Positions 51,671 to 63,700 of a DNA stretch of 64,000 bases are shown piece by piece. Position 1 is the first letter of the stretch; each line of letters starts with the position of its first letter. The notes below the pieces were generated by a model, which worked only from the letters and a program-made list of their open reading frames with translations, was not told where the DNA came from and did no database searches. Position numbers and translations under genes: made by a program. Origin of the DNA: Cliona cf. orientalis (Eukaryota > Porifera > Demospongiae > Clionaida > Clionaidae); the NCBI GenBank assembly GCA_963930775.1, contig OZ005697.1, positions 9,322,292 through 9,386,291 on the forward strand, in the 5' to 3' direction.

Positions 51671-54156
51671 CTACGATTGTTGCTGCTGTTGTTCTGACTC
51701 AATGTGTTCTATGAGAGCCTCGTACTGGTCTCTGGCCACTTGACTCAGCTGCAGGCAGATTGAGAGAGTGAATAATAAGCAGAGATGCCATGCTCGAGAT
51801 ACAAGAATCTGATTATTAATAATCATTATTACCAATCTATGTACTATGTACTTCATTTATGCAGAAATTAGTATGCATGCGAACAATCAAATTCGATCAA
51901 ATCTGATCCCACAGCCACTCGTACTGTTCACTCAATGCATTTTTCTGTTCCATTAAAACTATTTTCCCACTATTATTCCTTGCCTCTTCTGAAGGGTTGA
52001 CTGCCTCCAGTATCTCAGCGAGGGTAGGTGGGGGGAGACGGGTGTGATACGTCCGGAAGAACCGACAGAAATGCAGCAACGCAGACTCGCCGCTGCTCTG
52101 ACAGCAAGGCACCCAAAAATCGTTCAACAACGACAGAAGAGTAGCCTCACGTAGCGTCTCATGTTGCTGACTCAGCTCCAAGACGAGGAGGTGAAGAAAG
52201 ACGTCGGGCACGGAGATGGCGTCTGGGTCATCGCAGCCCTTGGCTATCGTGGGGAGGAGGAGGGAGAGAGATTTCATGTCTTTCTTCTCCATCAGGTGGA
52301 GGGCGTAGGTGCAAGTGATGTGCATGGCACTCGGGTGCTTCGAGAGACAGTTGATGAAGCCGTTGGAGGCGGAGAAAGGGGTGTGGTCTTCTTTTAGTTG
52401 TCGGTAGACTCCGCGAAGGGCGTTGTCTACCATCAGCGAGAGGAGCTCGGGAAGAAATTTAACAATCAGCTCAACATCCTGAAGGAAGAAAAGTTGTATG
52501 AAAGAGAGAGGGAGAGAAAGAGAGAGCCGTACCACTTTGTTTTCATAGTACTCTTTAGTCTCCAAAAGAGTGAGAGACTTGAACGCGAGTCCAATAAGCC
52601 TCACCAGAAACTCTAGCTCACTGTTCTCCTGTGAAGAAAATCGAAAGTGAAACGGATGTACTTTAACACTCATGTAAGACTTACTCTAGGCAACTTATTT
52701 TGCTCGTAGATTTGGAGTAGAGATTGTAAGATGGTCTTGCATAATACATCCAGGGCATAGGGATCCCTCAGCAGCATCGCCACATCACTGCATAGGAGAA
52801 ACATACTCAACCGACTCATTGCATATAAGGCCAGACCAATTTAATTTGTTGTTGCTCGGATTTTGTGAGGTAAAAATTGGACCGAGCGATCGAAAAAAAA
52901 AGAAAAAAAAAACAATCAATTGGGGTGTGGTTATAGGCCACAATCTAATTAAGACAGACCAATGTGACTATTTAGGACGAGGGAATCAAGATAGAGTACA
53001 AAAACCACTCTACTGTACATAAGCTCCACCCAACTTAATTAATTTTTTTTCTTCTATTTGCCCAAAAATTGGAGCGAGCGAATCCGTGCAACAACTTATT
53101 TAATTGGTCTGGCCTAACATTGAAATCCTTGCAATTTTTGTGACATAATATTATTTTTATTATTATTCTTATAATAATAATTATGTACATGCACATGCCA
53201 CTTCTACTCTGAAATGGTATATACACATGTATTAAGGTATAAGGTGTTATAGGGTATTGTAGAGATACATGATCATAATAATCATTAACATACACCAACA
53301 GCTCTTTTCCTCCTTCAATCTGCTCCAGAAACGTGAAGAGCTCCCTCGATTTTTTCCCGTCGATGCAGCCGGCTCGAATGCAAGCATCAAGACACCATGC
53401 AAACTTCCGGCATGGATCTGCCTCACTCAGGGGGCTCACCTTCTCGTGCAGGCACATCAAAATGTCCGCACGCAGCGTACAGTAGTGGGGGATGCGAGTT
53501 CTGAGGTACAGCGTCTTCAGAAATTGGCAGAGAATAGAGTAGAGTTGTTGAGAAGTACCGACCATCGAAACTAGCTCCTGAACAATGTTGCTTTGACGAC
53601 GGACCTTTGGCGAAAAGGAAAGAAACGACGTCGGCTTCTTGTCCTGTTCCTTGGTAAGGGTACCAAACATCAAGCGGTCCTTTTCTGCGATGTACTGATC
53701 GAGAAGCGGACTCACTGCTTCGCCAAAGAGGCTTTGGTTGGTCTGCCAAATCTGTTGCTTCACCTCGGCCGGGCAAGCGGCATAAAGCTCCTGGTTATCG
53801 GCGATATGTTGGAGGTACTTTTCGTCCACTTTTGGCAATTTTTGCATGATCATCAGGCACACATCTCGCAGCTGCGCATCCCCGCCAATGTGCCGAAAGC
53901 AGCGATCGAGGAGTTTCGTTAGCCCTCTCGTGTCGAGGGAGCCGACTTTTCCGAGCAGTTTCTCCTGCATGGTTTGAAACAGGCTGCTATGCACTTCAGT
54001 TCGCGAGACATCGTGTAGGTCCAGGATCGGTAAAGCCGGCTGCATAGATGAGATACGGACGCGATTATCCTGCTGGAGGTTCGAGATGGCATCAAAGGCA
54101 TCTTCTGTTTCCTTGAAGACCCCGGCTACGTAGTCAGCTCCTGTGTTATCCGACAT
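51671..54156 (-). CDS. NELFB: Negative elongation factor subunit B
   Basis: Five exons: 54156-53294, 52787-52685, 52628-52533, 52478-51984, 51748-51671; 544 residues (human about 580). NELF-B is the HEAT-repeat scaffold of the pausing complex. Conserved blocks: ALPILDLHDVSRTEVHSSLF, LPKVDEKYLQ, EVKQQIWQTNQSLFG, SPLLDQYIAEKD, SPKVRRQ, LRTRIPHYCTLRADILMCLH, DPCRKFAWCLDACIRAG, LLRDPYAL and VDVELIVKFLPELL. The last intron must start with GC (GAG then GCAAGG): only this joins the main exon to the phase-0 terminal exon encoding LSQVARDQYEALIEHIESEQ, which aligns with the human C-terminus. Without that splice the frame would run on 28 codons to a stop at 51897. It is the second NELF subunit in this window. 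Confidence 0.92.
52828..53115. mobile_element. 288-bp MITE in NELFB intron 1
   Basis: The left end AGGCCAGACCAATTTAAT, then GTTGTTGCTCGGATT, is repeated as reverse complement at the right end (AATCCGTGCAACAAC, then GGTCTGGCCT at 53106-53115). Inverted ends are about 35-60 bp with scattered mismatches. There is no coding capacity. No clear target duplication was seen. Confidence 0.65.
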
Positions 54157-54266
54157 GATGATGAGATCTTCAGGTAGGTGCGCATTAAATAGGAAAAGCC
54201 AGCATTGCTGATTAATACACGCATGCGCATTAGCGATCACCAATAATTATACCAATGATGAGCACA
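54157..54266. promoter_or_regulatory. NELFB upstream region with NRF-1-like site
   Basis: GCATGCGCA lies at 54221-54229, 65 bp upstream of the NELFB start, in the same position class as in the other divergent promoters. The TA-flanked MITE copy 2 begins immediately beyond. Confidence 0.5.
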
Positions 54267-54457
54267 TACCGTAGATCGGGATATTTTCGCCAGTAAAATA
54301 TTTCACTTGTAAATTTTTCGTGTAGTCTAATTTTCGCCGCCTGGCTAAACTTGGTATAGGTCGTCATACATTACTCAAATATTTCGCGCGTTTAATTTTC
54401 GCCACCTAAGCAACTGGCGAAAAATTTTTAACGGTAAAAATTTCCCGATCTACGGTA
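54267..54457. mobile_element. 191-bp TA-flanked MITE, copy 2
   Basis: Same length, ends (TACCGTAGATCGGGA inverted) and orientation as 39023-39213, with only a few differences. It sits between the NELFB start and the DDAH stop. Confidence 0.85.
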
Positions 54458-54516
54458 CATGATACAGACAACCATCGTAATCAAGTTTTCTTCAAAAAGC
54501 AACAAACACCAGCTTA

Positions 54517-56908
54517 TTAGTTGATTCGAACAGAATTGCAGGTCAATGATCCATCGGCTTTGGCAAGTTCTGAGTTTGGCACGGCAATCTTTGGACAATC
54601 CAATCTCTCCCACACCTTATAGCTCTCTGGGTATTCCTCCTTCGGTGGGTGGAGTACGATCCCGTTAATAAAGAGACAATTAGCTCCGTTATCATCGGGG
54701 AAACCTAGCCTCTGGTACTTGAAGTGAGCATTTTGTTCAATATCTTTCCAGCCTGTGATTCCGGAGGCAGTCTCTGAGATAGCGAGGAGGTCAATTCCTG
54801 CCACAGAGCACATCGATTTGAGGTGGAGGACGGGATCTTTCACTCTGACGGCCGTCACGGGCCACTGGGGAAACGCACGAGCAAGGCACTCCACTCCTCC
54901 CTGCAGAAATAACAGATAGTGTCGTCTTTATTATAACAATATTATTATCAGCCTATCTTTTAGCAGTATTGTGTTACAGTTGAACATTGTGGATTGAAAT
55001 CTCTCCTAGTAAATAATTAGTCTATGAACAAGAGTGCATTGCTACAAATTATTGGCTAGGCCATTAATTCAATCACCATGACAACAATTGAGGTTGCACT
55101 ATTATTGTACTGAACCAGAGTGGTACTGAACTGTTCTGAGCTACCACATGTGATGTCAAAGGTCAGACAGGTCAAGAATTAGAAGGGGTTCAGCTAGTCT
55201 CGTCCCCAGACCCCACCCCCAAAAGGAGGAAAGGGTCTGGTACACATCGAGCGCTTTTTGGGTCTTGCTGACTTGGCATGTCTGAATTCTGTCGCACCAA
55301 TCAGATTCACGCCATGTGGCTTGCATGTGATTATCGTGTGACCCCGCGTGCTAGCCGCCTATAGCTGCACGTGAGAGCCGCTGATGCGTTGCCATGCCTA
55401 TACGATGCGTTGTCATGACGATCACATGACCTGCTGCATCCTGTGCGCCCCAAAAAGCGCTCGATGTGTACCAGACCCTTTCCTCCTTTTGGGGATGGGG
55501 TCTGGGGACGAGACTAGGGTTCAGCCACCTCACTGTCTGTACTCTGTCCAAAAGTTCAAGTATTCCATCAGCCAGGCTATATTATAGGGGAGTGGCAGCT
55601 GGAGGCAGGCTGGCTAACCAAGATCCCATAGAGTTCACTTCCACTCATGTGATGTGTGTAACAGTCCACCTCAGGGCCCCAGGGATGACTATACAGTGGC
55701 ACTACAGGTTGTTTCAATGCCCATGCATGACAGAAAAAGGAACCCTAACAGATGCTTCCTTATACAAACTCTCAATGGGCCCTGCACGCACACATGCACC
55801 GATACCAACAGTATACTCTTGATGATACCATCTATAGGCGAGAAGTGGACATGTGAACTGTGGCACATGAACATCAAACAGTCTAGAACAGTGCCACAAT
55901 GTCATGATGATGATGATGCATTGAATTAAGCTTTATAACCAGTGTCAATGACAAAGGGAATGCTTTTTTATGCGTCCATTCTGATTGTTATTGGTAAAAT
56001 TAATCATACCAGGTCCCAAACTTCACCAGTGGAGGCTATAATAATATTATTATTATTCGTCCAAGCCCACACTTGAAGGCTTGCCAAAGCACGGCTATCA
56101 TTGCATCATCTTGTCAAGGTCACAAGCCGACTATACATGTGTGGCTAACACCACCTTTTAGAGAGGAGATTTGGTGGGGAGGATAAGGAAATAAAAAATA
56201 TGATTCCCATCAGTCCAACTGGATACATAGCATACAAGTGTATCATAATCTACCTTTATGCGCTAATCACTATAATAGCAATAAATTCAGTATTGAGATG
56301 GTCAGGCGGTCATAAAATTAATAATTATTATCGTCATTTCATAATCACTAAATTATCCATGTTTACATACCCACCTTATTGGTTCTCTTTGATAGGCCCA
56401 CTAGAAACTCCCTGCCAGTGAATATCACGTCCCCTCCGTCCAGATACGCGTTGGGGTCCATCATCGGCACGATGCGCAGATCCAATTCTTCCAATACACT
56501 GCGCATCGGTTCTCCCTCTCCTGCGCGCGTCGGCGATCGCATTTTGGTCAGTAGCGCCACTCCATCGAGCACGACAGCGGGATCCTCCACAAACACCTGG
56601 TCAGGGAACTCTTCGCGCGCCGGGACAGCTACTACGTGACCGATGAGCTTACGAAGCTCGTTGACGTAATTTCTGTGTTGTTGCTGCGCTTTTTCGAGGT
56701 TGATCGGTTCCTTGGGCTCGCGGTGACGGAGAGAGAACTTGGCGAAATTCCCCCCGAGGCTATCGTGAGACGCAACGACGACTTTCGTGAAGTGAAAGTA
56801 TTCGGCGATGTCGGTTTGTGGTCTGGAAGGTTGAACTTGGATGGAAAAACATCGCGAAGGCAGGAACCTTCTTCCTAGAACGCGATTGAGGACGGATCGC
56901 CGCCACAT
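54517..56908 (-). CDS. DDAH: Dimethylarginine dimethylaminohydrolase
   Basis: Two exons, 56908-56375 and 54900-54517; 305 residues. DDAH hydrolyses asymmetric dimethylarginine, an endogenous NO synthase inhibitor, to citrulline and dimethylamine. Visible: FVEDPAVVLDGVALLT, LDGGDVIFTGREFLVGLSKR, LHLKSMCS with catalytic His204, PPKEEYPESYKVWERL, and SLTCNSVRIN with catalytic Cys299. The N-terminus before the core (MWRRSVLNRVLGRRFLPSRC) is Arg-rich, lacks acids and looks like a mitochondrial presequence, which vertebrate DDAH1/2 do not have. Being a single invertebrate form it probably predates the DDAH1/DDAH2 split. Human DDAH2 lies in the MHC class III region. It is divergent from BAG6. Confidence 0.93.
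55186..55525. mobile_element. MULE/hAT-like MITE, 322 bp with ~67-bp inverted ends and 9-bp target duplication
   Basis: The element at 55195-55516 starts TAGTCTCGTCCCCAGACCCC and ends with its reverse complement. The inverted ends run about 67 bp to GCGCTTTTTGGG with one visible mismatch. It is flanked by identical GGGTTCAGC at 55186-55194 and 55517-55525. Long inverted ends with 8-9 bp duplications suggest a Mutator-like or hAT-type non-autonomous element, and the near-identity of its ends suggests recent activity. It lies in the DDAH intron. Confidence 0.9.
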
Positions 56909-57738
56909 AATCAGTAGGCTTCTCAAATCTGTGACAACAATCTCTGTGAGCTGCTCAACTCTGTACACGTACGTACACAAGAAAGGGTGTGTCGGGGGCG
57001 TTGTGGACACGTGGCACGTATATGTGAAAACTAGTACTACCGGGTATACCAGAGGAGGTTGGACACGATCACGTGCGCACAAAAAGTGGGCGTGTTACCC
57101 CATATATAACACTGTACAAAATGTAAGTCACGATCTAAAGCCTTGACGACAGTTTTAAATGTGAAAGCAAGTTGAAATCCATGAGAAAAGAAGATCCAGC
57201 GCCATACCCCGCCCGTCCACCCCTCATACTTCTTACAAATCGAGAAAACTCGTTCCTCAGAATGGCAACATAAAAAACAGTATTTGTCGATTGCAGTCAG
57301 CTTCTTTCGCCGTTATAACATTAGATCTACACGATTCGTCTCCGTTTCAGCTTCAGATTTGGCCATAGTTCACAAACGCAAACATTTTAGCTACCAGCTA
57401 CACTCGCAAATGGCATTCCTTTGAACGCGTGGCAGCATAATTGCATACCAAGGTCATGTGACTATGGCGTAAATATGCGTCATGTCCAACCTCCTCTGCG
57501 GGTATACTGGTACTATCTATTGTGAAAATCACCCGATTCCGGTTCCAGATTCTCATAATATCATACGGGATTGAGCATGCGCAATATAATAATTAACAGT
57601 ACGTGGATTATCACGTGCGCCTGGATGGCGCCGCGCGAGCCCGGGATCTCCCTTCGGAATTTGGTTTACCTCGTGTAGCTGCTGCAAGCACTTCTTCGTT
57701 TGTCGTTCTTTGACGAAAAGGAGAAGAGAGCAGCCGCA
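56909..57738. promoter_or_regulatory. Divergent spacer DDAH / BAG6 with large inverted repeat
   Basis: 830 bp. Arms at 57024-57065 (ending AGAGGAGGTTGGACA) and 57483-57530 (TGTCCAACCTCCTCT onward) form an inverted repeat around about 420 bp, possibly an inserted element. GCATGCGCA at 57575-57583, 156 bp before the BAG6 start, is NRF-1-like. Confidence 0.5.
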
Positions 57739-60700
57739 ATGAAGGTCACCATTAAGACGATGGATGCTGGGAGCCGAGACTTCGAGCTCTCGGACGACGT
57801 AAGTCGACTCGCGCACGCCTGAAATTTGATAGCCGTCCCTCAAGTTATGTAGCTAGAGGGGCGGGTTTATGCTAATGTAGTTCTCTGAAAAGAAAGGAGC
57901 CACCTAGGGATGATTGCGGGAATAAATGTGATTTCTTTTGCTCCTCATAGGCAACAGTGGAGGCACTGAAAAAGCAAATTGCTGACAAGATGGTGAGTAT
58001 TTTGTGCAAAAATCTAGCTATTAAAATTATAAAATTATTGTACAAGGGTGTGGTCCTATGTCTACCTTCAAAGGTCATATATATTGTCTAATCACTGCCT
58101 GATTTTTTTTGGTACAATTTACGATTATTAGTGACCTCGCATGTGTTGGGAGGCAGGTCAAGGAGTCGTACTTTAACATTTTCCCCTCGTGTTTATAACT
58201 GTAGGAAATCCCACTTGACAAGCAGAGGCTAATATTTCACGGGAAAGTTCTCAAAGATGACAAGCCGCTGAAAGAATATGGTACGGGTGGACGTCACATG
58301 TAACATACATGTAAATTTTGATACAGCACGAAGCACAGTGATTTTATATGTGTTGTCGTAAGCATAATATACATGTATGCATACAGCACTTGTATGGTTT
58401 TGATCAAGGCTGTGTATGTTATACAGAATATCATTTGGCTGCCCTCAAGCTTATGGTTGCTGGTTTTTCAGTTTCTGGACCTCTGCCCACAATGTCATCT
58501 TTTCCCTTTCGTAGTGTTATTTTAAACCACCAACATTGTAAAACTGGAGCAAAGTATATCATATTATAATACCGTCACGTTTCACATTCTATAGTACATG
58601 AATAAAATATTGTATGTATGCAATTTCTACGAGTACCATTGTCTGTGTACATAGCTCGCTGTGATTGTCTATTTACTGAAAAAGTCACCGTTGTATTGAT
58701 ACATGCAGGAGTTGATGGGATGGTAGTACATCTTGTGAAGAGTGCCCCACCCCCCGCTGGTGAGTACATACGCGCGCTTTGTTTTACAAGCCTAAAAGCT
58801 TAAGAGCTTTAAAGGGCTTTTTTGGGGTTACATACACATTTTAAAAAAATAATTCTTTGAAAGGAGTACCATAAGTCTAAGATTGAGAATTTAATTAAAA
58901 AAAAATTGTAGGGTGAGCTTCAATTAGAGATACGTGCATGCTGGGATTTCACCCCATAATGCAGTGGTCATTTGGGAATGTGGATGATAATGCTTTGATA
59001 GTACGTACAGTGGATTGAGGGTAGTGTGGTTGGAGGATAATATTAGGTGGGTATGTGCATGAGTGGCATGGCATGATTTGTGCATGGTCTTGAAGAATAG
59101 TTTGGTGGGGGGTTCAAAATGCATGCTTCATCGGCTAAATGCTATTTGCTCTGTAAACTAGGCGTGCTCTCTTTAGGGGAGGAAAGTAAGCGTGTAGCCT
59201 GAAGGGAGGTGGATAGAAATTACTTAGCCTATAAATATTATGGAGCTCCCCCTTTTAATTAACTATTCTCTCTCTCCCTCCCTCCCTCCCTCCTTCTCTC
59301 TCAGAACCTGGTCAGCCTATCAACCAGCCTCAGAGACGCGTTGTATCTACGTCGGTCAGACAAGACGACGACCACACCATCACACTGGAGGCGACACAAG
59401 ACATGCTGTTCATGAGTCCCGAAGGTCTGCCCTCCGAGGGAGACATAGCACAAATGACGCAGGTACATACGCATAAGGCAGCATCTACATGTATGGCTGA
59501 AGAAAATTTAGCAATGAGTCTCTACAGTATCAAAAAAATTGGTTGTTGAATAGAAATATTAATTTTGGCTTGAAGGGTCTGCCACGAAAAAGATTTGAAA
59601 TGTGAAGTATTCACATAAAATGCTCACAGGCACAGTCTATAAAGATTGGAAGTTAGCTTATTTTTTGCCGACTAAAGTATATATAATTTGTAAGGGTTGG
59701 TTGAATGTTTTGTTTTTTTTTTTTGGATCCTGGCATTGGCAGATTAGCCTGGCATGCTGTGACGATATCCCCTTCCTAACAGCATTAGCAGATTATGACA
59801 TTGGCACATGGAGCCCTAACAGTTGGTTTATACCTTGATTATCAGCAGCGAAATTCGTTCATCACCAGCCCTGCGCTCGCCATGCTAATTAGTACACATG
59901 GTCTGGATGTGGAATATTGTCACTGTTCTTTGCCATTGGTGATGGTGCTAAAAGCATTTAGCTAGTGTTTTGGCTCAACTCGGTCTGCATATATTTATTA
60001 GCCAAATTGGAGTAACGTTATGTTATTGGTAGATACTAATCTTGGAAAAACCTATAATTGTGGCTCACCATTCCTGCTCTGCTGGCCATGCTCAGTAGTG
60101 CACCTGCTCCAAGGTTGGTTGTATTACTAAAAATACTTGGCCGTTAAGCTTCACAAATTGGAGTACCTTATTGGCAAAATTTGTAAAATTAGCTTGTTGT
60201 CCTGTAATTAAGTAATCTAATTGAAAATCGGACGTTACGTACATGTAGGAGATGTACAATACCAGGAAGCACCCATATTGTGTAATGCAGTTTAATAATG
60301 TTGAAGGAAATTTCCTCAATTCTGGATATTTATGTTTTTTTTCTCTTCCTACCTACCTACCTACCGATATCCCTCCCTGCAGAACATAGTGAGTCAGATC
60401 GTGGGTGCCCTCTCCTCCCACGGAGCCTCGGGAACAGTCTCGGCTGAAGCCACGGCAACGGTGAGTCATCGCACGCAGCTTGCATGAAAACCCATAGTAC
60501 TATAAATTGCGAATATTTTGTTGTTAAAGATATTTTCAGACAGCCTGGCTTGTGCGAAAATTAAATGCGCGAAAATATTTGATACGAAATATTCGTGATT
60601 TACGGTACATGATCTTATTATGTGTATGTGTATGTGCATTGTTGCAGGACATATGTGGTAGTATAGTGTAGTATGTCATGGTAGTTTCTTTTATCTGTCC

Positions 60701-63700
60701 ACAACAAGATGTTCTAAGTTCAGAAACTCTTCTTTTATAACTTAACCTTCCGTTCCAAAGCTTTAGGGAGGCATCATTCCCATTGCCTGCAGCAGTTGGT
60801 GAAGCCATGTAGATGCCTTTATCTTTCTTAGCGTGGAGTCCCATAGCCAGTCATGAAACCATTTTTCATGCCAGCTTGTGTAAGCAAGCACGTATGCATA
60901 CATAAACATCCAATGAGCACATTTTTGCTTCTGTGTAATCCGTTTTGCACCTGGATGAGAAATAACTTTGCAATTCTTGGAAACCTTGCAAGTCAGGCTT
61001 GGTCAGTATGTTTGGGACAGTTTGTGTATTTTGCTGGGACATGTCCATGTACTTCGTGTACCTTGTGTGTCGGTAGTACACCACAGTGTACCCCCACAGT
61101 GGGGGTGTGTTATGAGATCGATAGTGTCAAGTTAGGCAATATTGCAACAGCTGGAGGTATATAAATTATGTAGCTATCGGAACAAGCAAGGGTGCTTCCC
61201 GCGCTGATTAGTTTTACATGACATTTCTAAGCTTCCTATACCACAGTGAGTGGACGTCAGGTGGCTTGCAATGAGTGTTGGTATGTATGCCACGACAGTT
61301 TGGGAACAAGATCCAACTTGAGTTATTTGTTGCAGGTAGCTGTGAGCATAGAATACGAGTAGCTAGCAGGTGCACACACATAGACTAGCTAGAGGAGGAT
61401 CCATTTAATTTGTTCCAATTAGGGGCATGAGTAGCTAGCAGGTGCACACAAAAACTACATGTAGCTAAAGAGGATAACCCTTTAATTTTATTTTAAACGC
61501 CCCCCCTCCAAATTTTCACAGGATACTGAGGGTAAGACCCACATATTATCAGCCACTGCCAGTACCAAGAAACCAGATGAGATCAAGACGGATGACACTA
61601 CTGCCGACGAGCCCCCCAAGGCAATGGAGGGGGTGACAGAGGCTGGAAAAGCTAGCGCTCCCGCAGGTGCCGGAGAGAAAACCACACCCACAGCCACGCC
61701 CTCCACCCAGTCCGGCCCTAGCAGTGTTGCCGCGGCAACTGGTCAGGAGGAGGAAGTCAAACCAAAGCCAGCTGAAAAGAAAACTGAAGTGAGTAGTTGG
61801 AATATTTTAGCAAAAAAAATTTTTTTTGTCGATCAGCTTCAGATTCCCGTAGGGTTTAATGCTTTTTCACGAGGCCTTTGAATACTGACTGGCCTGATAC
61901 TGAATTTCCAATTTTATTATTATGGTCATGTCATGATGACGTAATGTGCACACGTGCAGGCTCCAAGGAGGCCACTGATTGAGTTTGATGACAACGATGA
62001 CCCGGAAGAGCTGGAGCGACTTGAACAGGAGAGGATACAGCGATCGATGAAAAACCTCTATTCCCATGCTCGAACCGTCAGGAGGTGCATACAGTATGCC
62101 ACCAAAGTACTCGACAGATACGACGTAAGTGAAGAAGGAAAAAGGAGGGAGGGAGGGAGGGAGGGAGAGAGAGAGAGAGAGAGAGAGGGAGACGTAATGT
62201 GACATGCAATTTACTGGTTATGATGATACTGATATACCTTGGAGATTTGAGAGCTTCACTGCTCATTGAAACACAAAATGTTTCAGCCTTGTCTGAGCCA
62301 GTTTTGCCAAGCCTATAATCACGTATATATGAAATTTAGACACACTATACCAATCCTTTTTATATATTCCATAGAAATCACAAGAGAGAGTGGCTAAGAA
62401 GAAAGCTGATGATGAAGCAAAGGCGGCGGCTGGTATTCCTCTGGACCAGGAGGTAATGGTGGACCTTCGTGAAGCCCTGCTGGCCGACCGTCGCAAGGCC
62501 AAGGAGGAAGAGCAGAAGGCAAATGAAAAGATGGAAGTTAGCGAAGATGACCCGTTTGCTATTCTACACTCTGGAAATCTCGACTTTATCCCGTGAGTAG
62601 AATTTTTAAAAAAATTATACAGTGATATTTTTTCTGTTATTTTCACTGGCTGTGATGATATTTCACATACCTTGGAGATTTGAGAGCTTAATTGCTCATT
62701 GAAACTCAAAATTGTTTCAGCCTTGTCTGAGCCGGTGTGGATATGGTAAAGGGTCGATAATCATATTGTCCCTATATACCATATGTATATCACCCTTCTA
62801 CCCATCTGTATGCGTATAGGTACCAATAGTGAGCTGGCTAATTTACATGTAGCAAATTTATGGTCACTTCTATTCTATCTTTTTGTGTTGTAGGTCTCAA
62901 CTATACTTTAAGTTCAAAGATGAGCTTGACCACGTTGAAGCCAGAGCTCAGCCCATCATCAATGACTTCCGTAGGCTGGTCGACGAGAACGCAAGCCTTG
63001 ATGTAAGTTTCTCTCTCTCCCTCTCCCCCTCCCTCGTAAACTCTGATGTCTGTTTTGCATGTTTGGTTGCCCAGTTTAAGGCGTAAATTTGGCTGCTTAC
63101 TGACTACTATAGTCAAGTGTGAATTATATTATTGCCCAAATCTATTGTGGTAGCTGCTAGTGCAATTGCCAACTTTATTTACCTTCTTTCTCTCTCCCTT
63201 TCACCCCCCAAAACAGGATGATGAGCTTGTTCAAGCCCAGCGTGTAGCCATTACTGTCAAAGACTTTAACTATTACATTGGCCATGCCTACGTAGCCCTC
63301 GGGCGTCTAGACGTCCAGCTGGACAGACCAGCCCCCAGGCACCTTCGTCTCTATGCCCCCCGACGCACCGAAATGAGGCGCATATTTCAGCAGCTCCGTA
63401 GCATGCCCCCTGCACCACCCTCCGGTTACATCATCGACATCCAGCGTGAGGGAGAAGGAGGAAGTGGATCGGGAGGGGGTGGGGCAGCAGGAGGAGGGGC
63501 CTCGGGTCCAGGCCGCACCACCCGAGCCATGATTAGTAGGGGTCCTGCGAGCCTTTTTAGCCGATTTGCCGGAATGGACCCGAACACTCCTCTGAGTGTG
63601 GCTCTGGGACGGGAACGAGAGAGCCGCAGTGGTGGCCTGGAAGAACTCTCAAATCGTACCAGCGGACCCGACTTTAAGGCTAAACTGGACGAGATTAGGA

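Noticed and set aside
51897..51983. Read-through end of NELFB exon 4 as the C-terminus
   Set aside because: The spliced alternative through a GC donor gives a C-terminus that aligns with the family; the read-through may be a retained-intron form.
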